Both the position numbers and the translations under genes were made by a program. From Bog-473 sp964457065 (GTDB lineage Bacteria > Actinomycetota > Acidimicrobiia > Acidimicrobiales > RAAP-2), in contig CAYWDQ010000007.1 of the NCBI GenBank assembly GCA_964457065.1, positions 1 to 56,595 on the forward strand: 56,595 bases of DNA, written 5' to 3'. Positions 42,401 to 50,735 of this stretch are shown piece after piece. The notes beneath the pieces were generated by a model, which made no database searches, was not told the origin of the DNA, and saw only the letters and a program-made list of their open reading frames with translations. Position 1 is the first letter of the stretch; the number at the start of each line of letters is the position of its first letter.

Positions 42401-43329
42401 TCGAGGTCGTCCCGGCCCCGCCGCAAGAGGCGGAGCGGCAGAGGCAGGAGGCCGCCCCTCGCGCGCCGCGGACGGGCCCACCGGCTCCCGGGCTCGTGTC
42501 GGTCCTGCTCGCGCTCGTCATGGTCCTCAGCGTCGCCGCTCTCTTCTTCGGCACGTTCCTCTATGGCCTCAGCGGTTTGCAGGAACAGCGGAGCCAGCAC
42601 CAGCTCTACTCCGCCATGCGCGGGCTGCTCAGCCCGTCGAGCCCGGTCGCACCTTGGATCGGCGGCGACATACCCAGCGGGTCCCCGGTGGCACTGCTCA
42701 CCTCGCCCCAGGCCGGCCTGCACGACGCCGTGATCGTCGAAGGCACGTCGTCGGGCACTCTGCTCGCGGGGCCGGGACACCTGCCGAACACGCCCTTGCC
42801 GGGACAGGCCGGCGCGGCGGTCGTTCTGGGCAAGAGCGCCACAGCCGGCGCACCGTTCGGGGAGCTGGCACGGCTCCAGCCCGGGGACGTGATCACGGTA
42901 CGCACGGGCCAGGGGCGCTTCCGCTACATCGTCAGGGGTCGCCTCGTCAGCGGTGGGCGGCTGCCCTCCGTGCCATCCACCTCCGGCTTCCTCCTCCTCG
43001 GCACCTCCGGCGGGACGGCCGCGCCGGGCGGGTTCACGCCGAGCCACGTCGTGTACACCTACGCCAGGTTGCAGGGCCACGCAGCACCCACGCCGCACGG
43101 ACGACCCCGTACGGTGCCACGGCAGGACCGCCCCGGCCAGGGCGACCCGGGCGCCAGGCCGTTCGTGGCCCTGTGGCTCGGGCTCCTCCTCGCAGGCTCC
43201 GCCGCCTGCTGGTGGCTCTGGTCGTACTGGGGGCTGCTGCGCACGTGGCTCGTCGGGGCCCCGGTGCTATTCGCCGTCCTGTGGGCCCTCAGCGACGAGG
43301 CCATCCGGTTGTTCCCCAACGTCTATTGA
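42394..43329 (+). CDS. sortase-fold protein lacking the catalytic residues
   Basis: A 311-residue membrane protein. One helix (~33-57) precedes a sortase-like domain with the family order GLHDAVIVEGTSSGTLLAGPGHLP, then TPLPGQAGAAVVLGK, then GAPFGELARLQPGDVITV, then GQGRFRYIVRG. The usual GHR at the catalytic His reads GKS, and the TLTTC-type Cys position reads LLLGTS. No other Cys occurs outside the C-terminal membrane part. Two more helices follow (ALWLGLLLAGSAACWWLW and WLVGAPVLFAVLWAL). It closes the operon. It is probably a non-catalytic scaffold. The ATG 42394 lies inside the previous gene; GTG 42397 is an alternative. Confidence 0.75.
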   Translation: MVIEVVPAPPQEAERQRQEAAPRAPRTGPPAPGLVSVLLALVMVLSVAALFFGTFLYGLSGLQEQRSQHQLYSAMRGLLSPSSPVAPWIGGDIPSGSPVALLTSPQAGLHDAVIVEGTSSGTLLAGPGHLPNTPLPGQAGAAVVLGKSATAGAPFGELARLQPGDVITVRTGQGRFRYIVRGRLVSGGRLPSVPSTSGFLLLGTSGGTAAPGGFTPSHVVYTYARLQGHAAPTPHGRPRTVPRQDRPGQGDPGARPFVALWLGLLLAGSAACWWLWSYWGLLRTWLVGAPVLFAVLWALSDEAIRLFPNVY

Positions 43330-43580
43330 CGAGCTGGCGACAGCCACCCGCTCCAGCCGCTTCGCGGAGCGGGTGCACGTCGATGGCCGCTCGAGATCGA
43401 ACGACACACAGACGTGCGCCCGCCACTCCTATCGGCGCGAAGTGGCACGGACTCAATAGAGCCGAAAGTCACATACGCGACCTGATCCCCAACTCGACCA
43501 TGGCAGCGTGGGTACCATCGCTACAACGGGAGCAGGGTCGCCGCAGCGCGTGTCGCGCATGTGTTGGAGGAACGCGAATT
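43330..43580. other. intergenic region after the long operon
   Basis: About 250 bases holding one hairpin (43345-43375) and no convincing gene. The ribosome binding site GGAGG of the next gene is at 43566-43570. Confidence 0.6.
43345..43375 (+). terminator. terminator hairpin at the end of the nine-gene operon
   Basis: A perfect 10-base inverted repeat (43345-43354 and 43366-43375) with an 11-base loop, beginning 15 bases after the stop of the sortase-like gene. Confidence 0.65.
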
Positions 43581-44525
43581 GTGATGCAGGACGCCGTGTC
43601 GACCGAGAGGGTAGGGGTCAGCGCCTACCGAGTCATGTTCGAGCACAGCTCCGAAGGTGTGCTCCTCTCCACCGTGGACGGCCGGATCACCGCCGCCAAC
43701 CCCGCGGCGGGTGCCATGCTCGGCCACACCCTCGACGAGATCTGCCGTCTGGGCCATGCGGGCCTGTTCGACGAGGAGGACCCCCGCTGGAAGCTCGGGG
43801 TCGCCGAGCGGGACCGCACCGGGTCGACGGTGAGCGTGGCGAGGCTGCGTGGCGGCGACGGCCGGATGATCGACTTCGAGGTGACCTCGCTGCGGTTTCG
43901 TGACGCCGACGGGTCAACCCAGATCTGCAGCATCCTCCACGACATCTCCGGCCGCACCGCCATAGAGCGCGAGATGGAGGAGCTGAGCGCGCGGCTGCTC
44001 CAGTTGTCCCTCGGCGACGAGCTGACGGGCTTCCAGAACCGTCGAGGTCTCCTCGTTGCCGGCAACCGCATGCTGCAGTTCGCCGACAGTGAGGCGTGCG
44101 ACCTCCAGGTCCTGTTTGCGAACGTGGACAACGTCCAGGAACTGAACGACAGCCTGGGTCACCACGCCGGCGATGCGGCACTGCAGGCCGTGGCGCGCGC
44201 GCTCGCGGTCGTCTTCGGCAGGAACGACGTCCTCGCTCGCATCGGTGGCACCCAATTCCTCGTGCTTGCCCTCAACCTCCGGGCAGCCGACTGGACCCAT
44301 GTGACCACCCGCATCCTCGACCACCTCTCCACACCGGACACGACCGGGTTCGTCGGCGCCGCGGTCCACGTGTCGTTCGGATGGACCACGCGCGCTGGTG
44401 GCGACCGGTCGTCGCTCGAGGAGCTGGTTGCCCGCTCCGACTGGGCAATGCTGGAGGCCAAGGAGGCGAGGGAGGCGGCCAACCGCTCGCGTGACCTGGC
44501 CGGCTCGTCCCTCCCCCACCACTGA
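43581..44525 (+). CDS. PAS-GGDEF protein with degenerate active site
   Basis: A 314-residue signalling protein. The PAS domain spans ~10-130 (FEHSSEGVLLSTVDGRITAANPAA). A GGDEF domain follows (~140-300): LGDELTGFQNRRGLL, then NVDNVQELNDSLGHHAGDAAL, then LARIGGTQFLVL. The active-site GGDEF reads GGTQF, so it probably does not make cyclic di-GMP; it may act as a sensor or regulatory partner. I chose GTG 43581 (10 bases after GGAGG) over ATG 43584. It has no transmembrane segment. Confidence 0.82.
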   Translation: MMQDAVSTERVGVSAYRVMFEHSSEGVLLSTVDGRITAANPAAGAMLGHTLDEICRLGHAGLFDEEDPRWKLGVAERDRTGSTVSVARLRGGDGRMIDFEVTSLRFRDADGSTQICSILHDISGRTAIEREMEELSARLLQLSLGDELTGFQNRRGLLVAGNRMLQFADSEACDLQVLFANVDNVQELNDSLGHHAGDAALQAVARALAVVFGRNDVLARIGGTQFLVLALNLRAADWTHVTTRILDHLSTPDTTGFVGAAVHVSFGWTTRAGGDRSSLEELVARSDWAMLEAKEAREAANRSRDLAGSSLPHH

Positions 44526-44611
44526 GGTCCCCCCACACACGACGGATCGGGTCTTTCCAGCTCCACGCCGGCTGCAGCCAAACCTGACGAATCCCACCAG
44601 ATCCGGTGGAA

Positions 44612-44617
44612 TAGAGT
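44612..44617 (+). promoter_or_regulatory. putative -10 element (leaderless), sulfate-binding protein gene
   Basis: TAGAGT ends exactly 6 bases before the ATG at 44624, with no ribosome binding site. Confidence 0.55.
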
Positions 44618-44623
44618 ACTCGG

Positions 44624-45676
44624 ATGCTCCGAATCACCCCCCAACCCACACACGCGCCCGGTGAGGCCCCGTCCCGGGTCCGCCCGCCGTCCCGCCGTAT
44701 CGCCGCCGTCGGCGCCCTGGCCGCCTCTGCGCTGGCCCTGACCGCGCTCCCCGCCGGCGCCCAGAGCGGCGGCACCGTCAACCTGGTGGCCTACTCGACC
44801 CCGAAACCGGCCTTCGCCGTCCTCGCCACCGACTTCGCCAAGACGAAGGCGGGAGCCGGCGTCACCGTCTCGCCGTCCTTCGGGCCGTCGGGCACTCAGG
44901 CCACCTCGGTGGTCAACGGCCTGCCCGCCGACCTCGTCAACTTCTCGCTCGAGCCCGACATGGCCAAGGTCGTCAAGGCCGGCCTGGTGTCGAGCTCGTG
45001 GGACAAGGGGAGCACCAAGGGCATGGTGACCGACTCCATCGTCAGCTTCGTGGTGCGCCCCGGCAACCCCAAGCACATCACGACCTGGGCCGACCTGGTG
45101 AAGTCGGGCGTGCAGGTCATCACGCCCAACGTGTTCAGCTCGGGCAGCGCGAAGTGGAACATCATGGCGGCCTACGGCGCCGAGCTCGCCCAGGGCAAGA
45201 CGCCGGCGCAGGCGCAGGCGTACCTCTCGCAGCTGCTGCGCAACGCCGTGGCCCAGCCGGACAGCGCGAGCGCCGCACTGCAGACCTTCCTCTCGGGGCA
45301 GGGCGACGTGTTGCTCGACTACGAGGACGACGCGCTCTACGCCAAGTCGAAGGGCGAGCCGGTCGACGTCATCACGCCGCCGCAGACGATCCTGATTCAG
45401 AACCCGATCGCCGTGACCAAGACCGCCGGCCCGGCCGCCAAGGCGTTCCTCGCCTACCTCCTCTCCCCCGCCGGCCAGACCGTCTGGGGCCAGCAGGGCT
45501 ACCGCCCCGTCCTGCCCTCGGTGGCGGCCAAGTTCAAGTTCCCCCAGCCCAAGACGCTCTTCACCATCGACCACCTGGGTGGGTGGACGGCGGTGAACAC
45601 GAAGTTCTTCGACCCGCAGACCGGCATCGTGGCCAAGGACGAGCAGTCGCTCGGCGTCTCCACGGCCAGCGGATAG
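44624..45676 (+). CDS. sulfate/thiosulfate-binding protein (CysP/Sbp type)
   Basis: The secreted binding protein of a sulfate importer, 350 residues. The signal peptide (IAAVGALAASALALTALPAGAQS) ends near residue 47. Family blocks are NLVAYSTPKPAFAVL, SFGPSGTQATSVVNGLPADLVNFS, NPKHITTWADLVKSGVQVITPN and GDVLLDYEDDALYAK. It heads the cysT-cysW-cysA set and has its own leaderless promoter. Confidence 0.93.
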   Translation: MLRITPQPTHAPGEAPSRVRPPSRRIAAVGALAASALALTALPAGAQSGGTVNLVAYSTPKPAFAVLATDFAKTKAGAGVTVSPSFGPSGTQATSVVNGLPADLVNFSLEPDMAKVVKAGLVSSSWDKGSTKGMVTDSIVSFVVRPGNPKHITTWADLVKSGVQVITPNVFSSGSAKWNIMAAYGAELAQGKTPAQAQAYLSQLLRNAVAQPDSASAALQTFLSGQGDVLLDYEDDALYAKSKGEPVDVITPPQTILIQNPIAVTKTAGPAAKAFLAYLLSPAGQTVWGQQGYRPVLPSVAAKFKFPQPKTLFTIDHLGGWTAVNTKFFDPQTGIVAKDEQSLGVSTASG

Positions 45677-45704
45677 CGGAGCGGCGAGGACCGGGGAGCG
45701 GCCC

Positions 45705-46628
45705 GTGACCGACGTGGGCGCGACCGTCGGCGACCTGGGCCTCCCAGGCGGGTCACCCGTGCCCGCCGAAGATCGGCCGGGGCGGAGGCGATGGCACCGT
45801 CACCCCCCCACGGCGCCTCCCCCCGCTCTGGCCGCAGCCGGCCGCACGGCCGTCCGGGTCGGCGGGCCCGCGCTCGCCGTCACCTACCTGTCGCTCCTGG
45901 TCCTGCTGCCGCTCGCCGCGCTGGTCACCAACGCGTTCAGCGGCGGGTGGTCCGAGTTCTGGCGCGCCATCACCGAGCCCGAGGCCGTCGCCGCGCTCGA
46001 GCTGACCCTCGAGATCGCCTTCGCCGTCGCCGCGGTGAACTCCGTCGCCGGGCTCGCCATCGCCTGGGTGCTGGTCCGTGACGACTTCCGCGGCAAGGCG
46101 CTCGTCAGCGCGGTCATCGACCTGCCCTTCGCGCTCCCGACCATCGTGGCAGGGCTCACGCTGCTGGCGCTCTACGGCCCGAACAGCCCGTTCCACGTCG
46201 ACCTGGCCGGCACCCGCCTCGGCATCGGGTGCGCGCTGGCCTTCGTGACGCTGCCCTTCTGCGTCCGCAGCGTCCAACCGGTGCTGGCCGAGCTCGATGC
46301 GGAGACCGAAGAGGCCGCGTCCTCCCTCGGCGCCAGCCGTCGCCAGGTGCTCGGTCGCGTGATCCTCCCGAGCGTCCTCCCGTCGGTCCTGGCCGGCGCC
46401 GGCCTCGCCTTCGCACGGGCCGTCGGCGAGTTCGGGTCGGTCGTGCTCATCTCGGGCAACATCCCGTTCAAGACCGAGGTCGCGTCCTCGTTCATCTACA
46501 ACCAGTCCCAGAGCGACAACCTGCCGGGGGCCAGCGCGGTGTCGGTCGTGCTCGTCGCCATCGCGCTGCTCGTGCTCATCGCCATCGGCTGGGCCCGCCG
46601 CCGCTTCGACGTGCCGGACACGATGTGA
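45705..46628 (+). CDS. cysT: sulfate ABC importer permease CysT
   Basis: A permease of 307 residues. An Arg/Pro-rich N-terminal extension of ~50 residues precedes six transmembrane helices. Family blocks are LPFALPTIVAGLTLLALYG, ETEEAASSLGASRRQVLGRVILPSVLPSVLAG (EAA loop) and ARAVGEFGSVVLISGNIPFKTEV. GGGGAG precedes the GTG at 45705. Its stop overlaps the cysW start (GTGA). Confidence 0.93.
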   Translation: MTDVGATVGDLGLPGGSPVPAEDRPGRRRWHRHPPTAPPPALAAAGRTAVRVGGPALAVTYLSLLVLLPLAALVTNAFSGGWSEFWRAITEPEAVAALELTLEIAFAVAAVNSVAGLAIAWVLVRDDFRGKALVSAVIDLPFALPTIVAGLTLLALYGPNSPFHVDLAGTRLGIGCALAFVTLPFCVRSVQPVLAELDAETEEAASSLGASRRQVLGRVILPSVLPSVLAGAGLAFARAVGEFGSVVLISGNIPFKTEVASSFIYNQSQSDNLPGASAVSVVLVAIALLVLIAIGWARRRFDVPDTM

Positions 46629-47256
46629 GGCGCTCCCGCTGGCGCCTGCCGCTCCGCTTCGGCGTGCTCGGCTACCTGGCGCTGCTCGTCATCCTGCCCG
46701 TGTCGACGGTGTTCTTCCGTGCCTTTCAGCACGGGCTCGGCGCAGCGTGGGACGCCATCACCTCCACCGACGCCCTGCACGCGCTGGTGCTCACGCTGCT
46801 CGTGGCGGGCATCGCGGTGCCCCTGAACACGGTCTTCGGGGTGGGTGTCTCGTTGATCCTGGCCCGCCACCGCTTCCCGGGCGCCTGGCTGCTCGATGCC
46901 CTGGTGGACATTCCGCTCGCCATCTCCCCCGTCGTCATCGGCCTGGCCCTGATCCTCGTGTACGGCCGCACGGGCTGGTTCGGGGGCTGGCTGANNNNNN
47001 NNNNNNNNNNNNNNNNNNNNNNNNNNNNNNNNNNNNNNNNNNNNNNNNNNNNNNNNNNNNNNNNNNNNNNNNNNNNNNNNNNNNNNNNNNNNNNGAGACC
47101 TTGACCCTGTTCATCTCCGACAGCATCGACAGCCTGGACACCCAGAGCGCCTACGTGGGCGCGGTGGCCCTGTGCCTGGCGGCGCTCATCGTCCTCACCC
47201 TGCTGACGGTGACCGACCGCAAACGGGACGACTGGCACAAGGAGGCGGTGGCGTGA
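46625..47256 (+). CDS. cysW: sulfate ABC importer permease CysW (interrupted by assembly gap)
   Basis: The second permease of the sulfate importer. The N-terminal 123 residues (helices LGYLALLVILPVSTVFF, ALVLTLLVAGIAVPLNTVFG and LVDIPLAISPVVIGLALIL) lie before the gap, and the last ~53 residues (TLTLFISDSIDSLDTQSAYVG, then a final helix) after it. The reading frames on the two sides differ because the 100 Ns are a placeholder. About 100 residues are missing. The start overlaps the cysT stop, and the 3' end overlaps cysA. Confidence 0.85.
46995..47094. other. scaffold gap of 100 Ns
   Basis: Exactly 100 unknown bases, a conventional placeholder. From the expected length of CysW the true gap is nearer 300 bases. 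Confidence 0.98.
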
Positions 47257-48239
47257 GCATCCGCGTGACGTCCATCTCGAAGCGGTTCGGCGACGCCGTG
47301 GCGCTCGACGACGTCTCCCTCGCGGTCGAGTCGGGATCTCTCACGGCCCTGCTGGGCCCGAGCGGCGGCGGCAAGTCGACGCTGCTGCGGATCATCGCCG
47401 GCCTGGACACGCCTGATTCGGGCACCGTGCTGATCGAAGGCGAGGACCTGACCGACGCCCCGGCCCGCCAGCGCGGCGTCGGCTTCTGCTTCCAGCACTA
47501 CGCGCCGTTCCGTCACCTGACCGTCCGGCGCAACGTCGCCTTCGGCCTCGAGATCCGCCACCACCCCAAGGCCGAGATCAAGGCACGCGTCGACGAGCTG
47601 CTCGAGCTGGTCGGGCTGGCGCACTTGGCCGAGCGCTACCCCTCGCAGCTCTCCGGTGGTCAGCGCCAGCGCATGGCGCTCGCGCGTGCGCTCGCCATTG
47701 AGCCCAAGGTCCTGCTGCTGGACGAGCCCTTCGGCGCGCTGGACGCACAGGTGCGCACGCAGCTGCGCCGCTGGCTCCGCGAGCTGCACGACACGCTCCA
47801 CGTGACCACGGTGCTGGTCACCCACGACCAGGAGGAGGCCATGGAGGTGGCGGACCGCCTGGCCATCATCAACCACGGCCGCCTGGAGCAGGTGGGCACG
47901 CCGGCGGACATGTACGACCACCCGGCCAACGAGTTCGTGATGACGTTCCTCGGCCCGGCCACGCGGCTGCACGGCGAGTGGGTGCGCCCGCACGACCTCG
48001 TGGTTCACCGGGTCGCCGACGGGAAGCCGGCCGCCACCGCCGTGGAGGGCACGGTGTCGCGGGTGACGCACCTCGGCTTCGAGGTCAGGGTCGACGTGGC
48101 GCTGACCGGGGACGACGAGTGCTGGGTACAGCTCAGCCGGGGCACCGCGTCGGAGCTCGGGCTCGAAGCCGGCCAGCGGGTCTGGGTGGCGCGGGCCGAG
48201 TCCGCCGCCGCGAGCCGGACCCCGATGCTCAGCGCCTGA
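47253..48239 (+). CDS. cysA: sulfate ABC importer ATPase CysA
   Basis: The ATPase of the sulfate importer, 328 residues. Walker A GPSGGGKST, Q-loop CFQHYAPFRHLTV, signature LSGGQRQRMALARA, Walker B VLLLDEPFGALDAQ and switch His VTHDQEEAMEV are intact. The Q-loop CFQHYAPF form is typical of CysA. The C-terminal regulatory TOBE-like region begins near residue 240. AAGGAGG precedes the GTG start, which overlaps the cysW stop. Confidence 0.95.
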   Translation: MSIRVTSISKRFGDAVALDDVSLAVESGSLTALLGPSGGGKSTLLRIIAGLDTPDSGTVLIEGEDLTDAPARQRGVGFCFQHYAPFRHLTVRRNVAFGLEIRHHPKAEIKARVDELLELVGLAHLAERYPSQLSGGQRQRMALARALAIEPKVLLLDEPFGALDAQVRTQLRRWLRELHDTLHVTTVLVTHDQEEAMEVADRLAIINHGRLEQVGTPADMYDHPANEFVMTFLGPATRLHGEWVRPHDLVVHRVADGKPAATAVEGTVSRVTHLGFEVRVDVALTGDDECWVQLSRGTASELGLEAGQRVWVARAESAAASRTPMLSA

Positions 48240-48325
48240 GCGTCGCCCCGTCGCGGCACTTAATCTGGCGCGGTCCGTTCGGACGAGCCGGGGCAACCCG
48301 GGCCGGCCTGCACCAGGAGAGCCTC

Positions 48326-48496
48326 ATGGCCGATTCAGATCCCAGCGAGACGGACACCCAGGACCCGCACGGCGAGCGGCCCGACCACCCGGTCGACGAC
48401 GAGCGCAACCGCAGGGACCGCCACGTCGACGAGCAGGAAGAGGAGTCCTTCCCGGCCTCCGACCCCCACGGCGACTGGTCCGGCCCACCCGACTGA
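48326..48496 (+). CDS. small acidic protein with ESFPASDP motif
   Basis: A 56-residue, very acidic and charged protein ending in EEESFPASDPHGDWSGPP. The ESFPASDP motif recurs in many small bacterial proteins of unknown role. AGGAGA precedes the ATG. Confidence 0.65.
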   Translation: MADSDPSETDTQDPHGERPDHPVDDERNRRDRHVDEQEEESFPASDPHGDWSGPPD

Positions 48497-48691
48497 CGGG
48501 AAACCGGACCGTGAGGAACGGCCCGACTCGGGCGCTCTTCACTTTGTTCCCTGCCCCCTGGATCGGGGGTTGCAACTGGCGTAGGGTGGCCCCGAAGGAG
48601 ACAAAGCAGGCGAGGGTCGTTCTTTCTTTGCCGGAGTGCCGCAGGGGTGGCGGCGAGTCCCCGGCACGCTTGCAACCAGGGAGGGAAACAC

Positions 48692-49330
48692 ATGTACCTT
48701 TTCAGCCGTAGCGTCCGCCTCGGCCCGGGGAACCCAGAGAAGCAGATGGCGTGGGCACTGAAGATGACCGAGAAGGTCAACCAGATCTCCGAGATCCCGG
48801 TCAGCCTGTGGACGAGCGTCTTCTCGCCCGACGCGGGGCGCCTGGTGTGGACCGTCGTGTTCGATGACCTCGCCACGCTCGAGGGGACGTTCGACAAGCT
48901 CGTGAGCGACTCGGGCTACACCTCGCTCGTCGAGGAGGGTGCGGCGCACGCGTCGGGAGACCCGGTCGACGACGGCCTGCTGCAGCTCGTCCACACCGAC
49001 ACGGGGGCGGCCGGCGCGGAGGCCCAGTACGCGCTGGTGATCCAGGCGACGCTGGCGCCGGGCGGCTCGGTGAAGGGGATCGAGCTCGGTGTCGAGACCG
49101 CACAGCAGGCCACCAAGATCACGGGCTCGCCGACCTCGTTCGGCGTGAGCGTGACCGGGCCCTACGGGCAGGTCGAGTGGATCAGCAGGTACGCGTCCAT
49201 CGCCGACCTCCAGAAGGCCGGGGATGCCATCGCGGCCGACCCCAACTTCAACGAGAAGGTGGACCAGGAGCTCAGCAAGGTCTACCTGCCGGGTGTGACG
49301 ACCCAGACGGCCTACCGTCGGATCGTCTGA
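48692..49330 (+). CDS. two-repeat alpha-beta-barrel protein (NIPSNAP-like)
   Basis: A 212-residue protein with two similar halves: MYLFSRSVRLGPGN... and QYALVIQATLAPGG.... Each has a beta strand, a helix and a WTSVFSP/VSVTGPYGQVEW-type strand, as expected for a tandem ferredoxin-like (dimeric alpha-beta barrel) fold. AGGGAGGG lies just before the ATG. It is cytoplasmic. No active-site residues can be named. Confidence 0.66.
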   Translation: MYLFSRSVRLGPGNPEKQMAWALKMTEKVNQISEIPVSLWTSVFSPDAGRLVWTVVFDDLATLEGTFDKLVSDSGYTSLVEEGAAHASGDPVDDGLLQLVHTDTGAAGAEAQYALVIQATLAPGGSVKGIELGVETAQQATKITGSPTSFGVSVTGPYGQVEWISRYASIADLQKAGDAIAADPNFNEKVDQELSKVYLPGVTTQTAYRRIV

Positions 49331-49421
49331 CCGTCGTCCGGTGGGGGGTCATCCGGCCGTCTGACCCTCCACCGGAAGCGGCGGGATCACGCCGCAGGCT
49401 GGTCGCGTCCGTCGGCAGGGA

Positions 49422-50156
49422 CTACCAGACGCCGGGCAGCAGCCGCCAGCGGACCCGGCGGCTGTACGCGCCGTAGGTGCCACCCGTCTGGAGCACGCGC
49501 TCCTCGGCGCGCGCCCGGCCGACGTTGCAGCCGGACGCCAGCACCATCACCGCGACGTTCCGCAGCGACAGGCTCTGCAGCACATAGCCGCACTGCAACA
49601 GCACGTACGACGCGTAGATCGGATGCCGGACGACGGCATAGGGGCCACGCCGCACCAATCCCCTGTCCGCGGCGACGAAGCCGAAGGACCGCCCGAGCAC
49701 GAGGAACGACGTCACGCAGATCCCGAGGCCGACGAGCTGGCACACGAGGCCCGCGGTCATCCCCCATTGGAGGTGAAGGCCCGTCGGGCGGAACAGGACG
49801 CCGCCGAACGTCCCCCCGAAGGCGAGGAGCCAATCGCTCGACCGCCGGCTCACCGTGCGAGCCGGCCGCCGGATCAGGTAGGCGACCACGACCCACGTCT
49901 GCTCCAGGCAGAAGGCCCCGCCGATCCATTGGTGCGTGTGCAGGTAGACCGTCAGGGTGAGGTAGGCGAAGTAGGCCGCACCGGCCGCCCCGACGAGGTT
50001 GGCGGCGATCCTGATCGCCCGCTCCGGCCCGGCCGAGAGGGCATCGGGCTCCGACCAGAGCCTCCGGAGCGTGCTGGCCGGCTTCGGTGAGCCGCCCGGC
50101 GCGAGGGCCGTGACGACCGGTGCGCCGGCCGCGTTGTCGCTCCGCAGCAGCGTCAT
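49422..50156 (-). CDS. isoprenylcysteine carboxyl methyltransferase-like membrane protein
   Basis: A 244-residue protein of the ICMT/phospholipid methyltransferase family. Transmembrane segments include AIRIAANLVGAAGAAYFAYLTL and LVCQLVGLGICVTSFLVLG. The SAM-binding region RRGPYAVVRHPIYASYVLLQCG contains the family's RHPxY motif, and EERVLQTGGTYGAYSRRVRWRLLPGVW closes it. It would methylate a lipid or prenyl-type acceptor. The start is uncertain; it belongs with the DoxX and desaturase genes just upstream. Confidence 0.8.
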   Translation of the reverse strand: MTLLRSDNAAGAPVVTALAPGGSPKPASTLRRLWSEPDALSAGPERAIRIAANLVGAAGAAYFAYLTLTVYLHTHQWIGGAFCLEQTWVVVAYLIRRPARTVSRRSSDWLLAFGGTFGGVLFRPTGLHLQWGMTAGLVCQLVGLGICVTSFLVLGRSFGFVAADRGLVRRGPYAVVRHPIYASYVLLQCGYVLQSLSLRNVAVMVLASGCNVGRARAEERVLQTGGTYGAYSRRVRWRLLPGVW

Positions 50157-50199
50157 CGCGCCGGCCGGCCGGGCCGCACGGCGGCGGGCGTCGGACGGC

Positions 50200-50727
50200 T
50201 CATGCCGGCTGGGGCGCCTGGCGCGACAGGAGACGGCGTTCGATGACCGCATCGAGGCTCAGCCGGCCCGAGCCGAACACCGCCACGACCAGCGCCAGGA
50301 CGCCGAGCGCCAGGTTCAGTTGGTAGCCGGGCGGCGCCGTCTGCGAGTTGATCCCGGTGGCCCAGGTCACGGTGATCATCGCCATCACCATGTCGCCGAA
50401 CAGTGCGATGCCCGCCAGGCGCGAGCACAGGCCGAGGCCGAGCGCGACCCCCCCGCCGAACTCGATCAGGCCGCCCAGGACGGCGAAGAACCCGCCCGGG
50501 TGGAGGTGCGCCATGTCCGAGAAGTAGATCGCCGTCCGGTGGAGGCCCGGCCCGTTGAACCACCCGAAGAGCTTGCCGCCGCCGTAGTAGATGAAGACCC
50601 AGGCGAGGGCGATCCGGGCGGCCATGAGTGCGAGGTCGGCGGCGAGGGGCGCCGTGCGGGTGCTGACCACCGCCTCGAGGACGGAGCGGCCCGGACGGCG
50701 CTGCGTCCCGAGTGACGCCGTCACCAT
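50200..50727 (-). CDS. DoxX family membrane protein
   Basis: A 175-residue protein with four transmembrane helices. ALMAARIALAWVFIYYGGGKLFGWF is the family's first-helix signature, followed by LGGLIEFGGGVALGLGL and the later AGIALFGDMVMAMITV. DoxX-type proteins are linked to membrane redox or quinone metabolism. It lies between the methyltransferase-like and sterol-desaturase genes, with 43 and 8 bases of spacing, so the three are probably one transcript. Confidence 0.85.
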   Translation of the reverse strand: MVTASLGTQRRPGRSVLEAVVSTRTAPLAADLALMAARIALAWVFIYYGGGKLFGWFNGPGLHRTAIYFSDMAHLHPGGFFAVLGGLIEFGGGVALGLGLCSRLAGIALFGDMVMAMITVTWATGINSQTAPPGYQLNLALGVLALVVAVFGSGRLSLDAVIERRLLSRQAPQPA

Positions 50728-50735
50728 CGGGCCAC

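Noticed and set aside
44526..44623. A riboswitch before the sulfate importer.
   Set aside because: The leader is only about 100 bases and the gene appears to be leaderless; no conserved aptamer pattern is visible.
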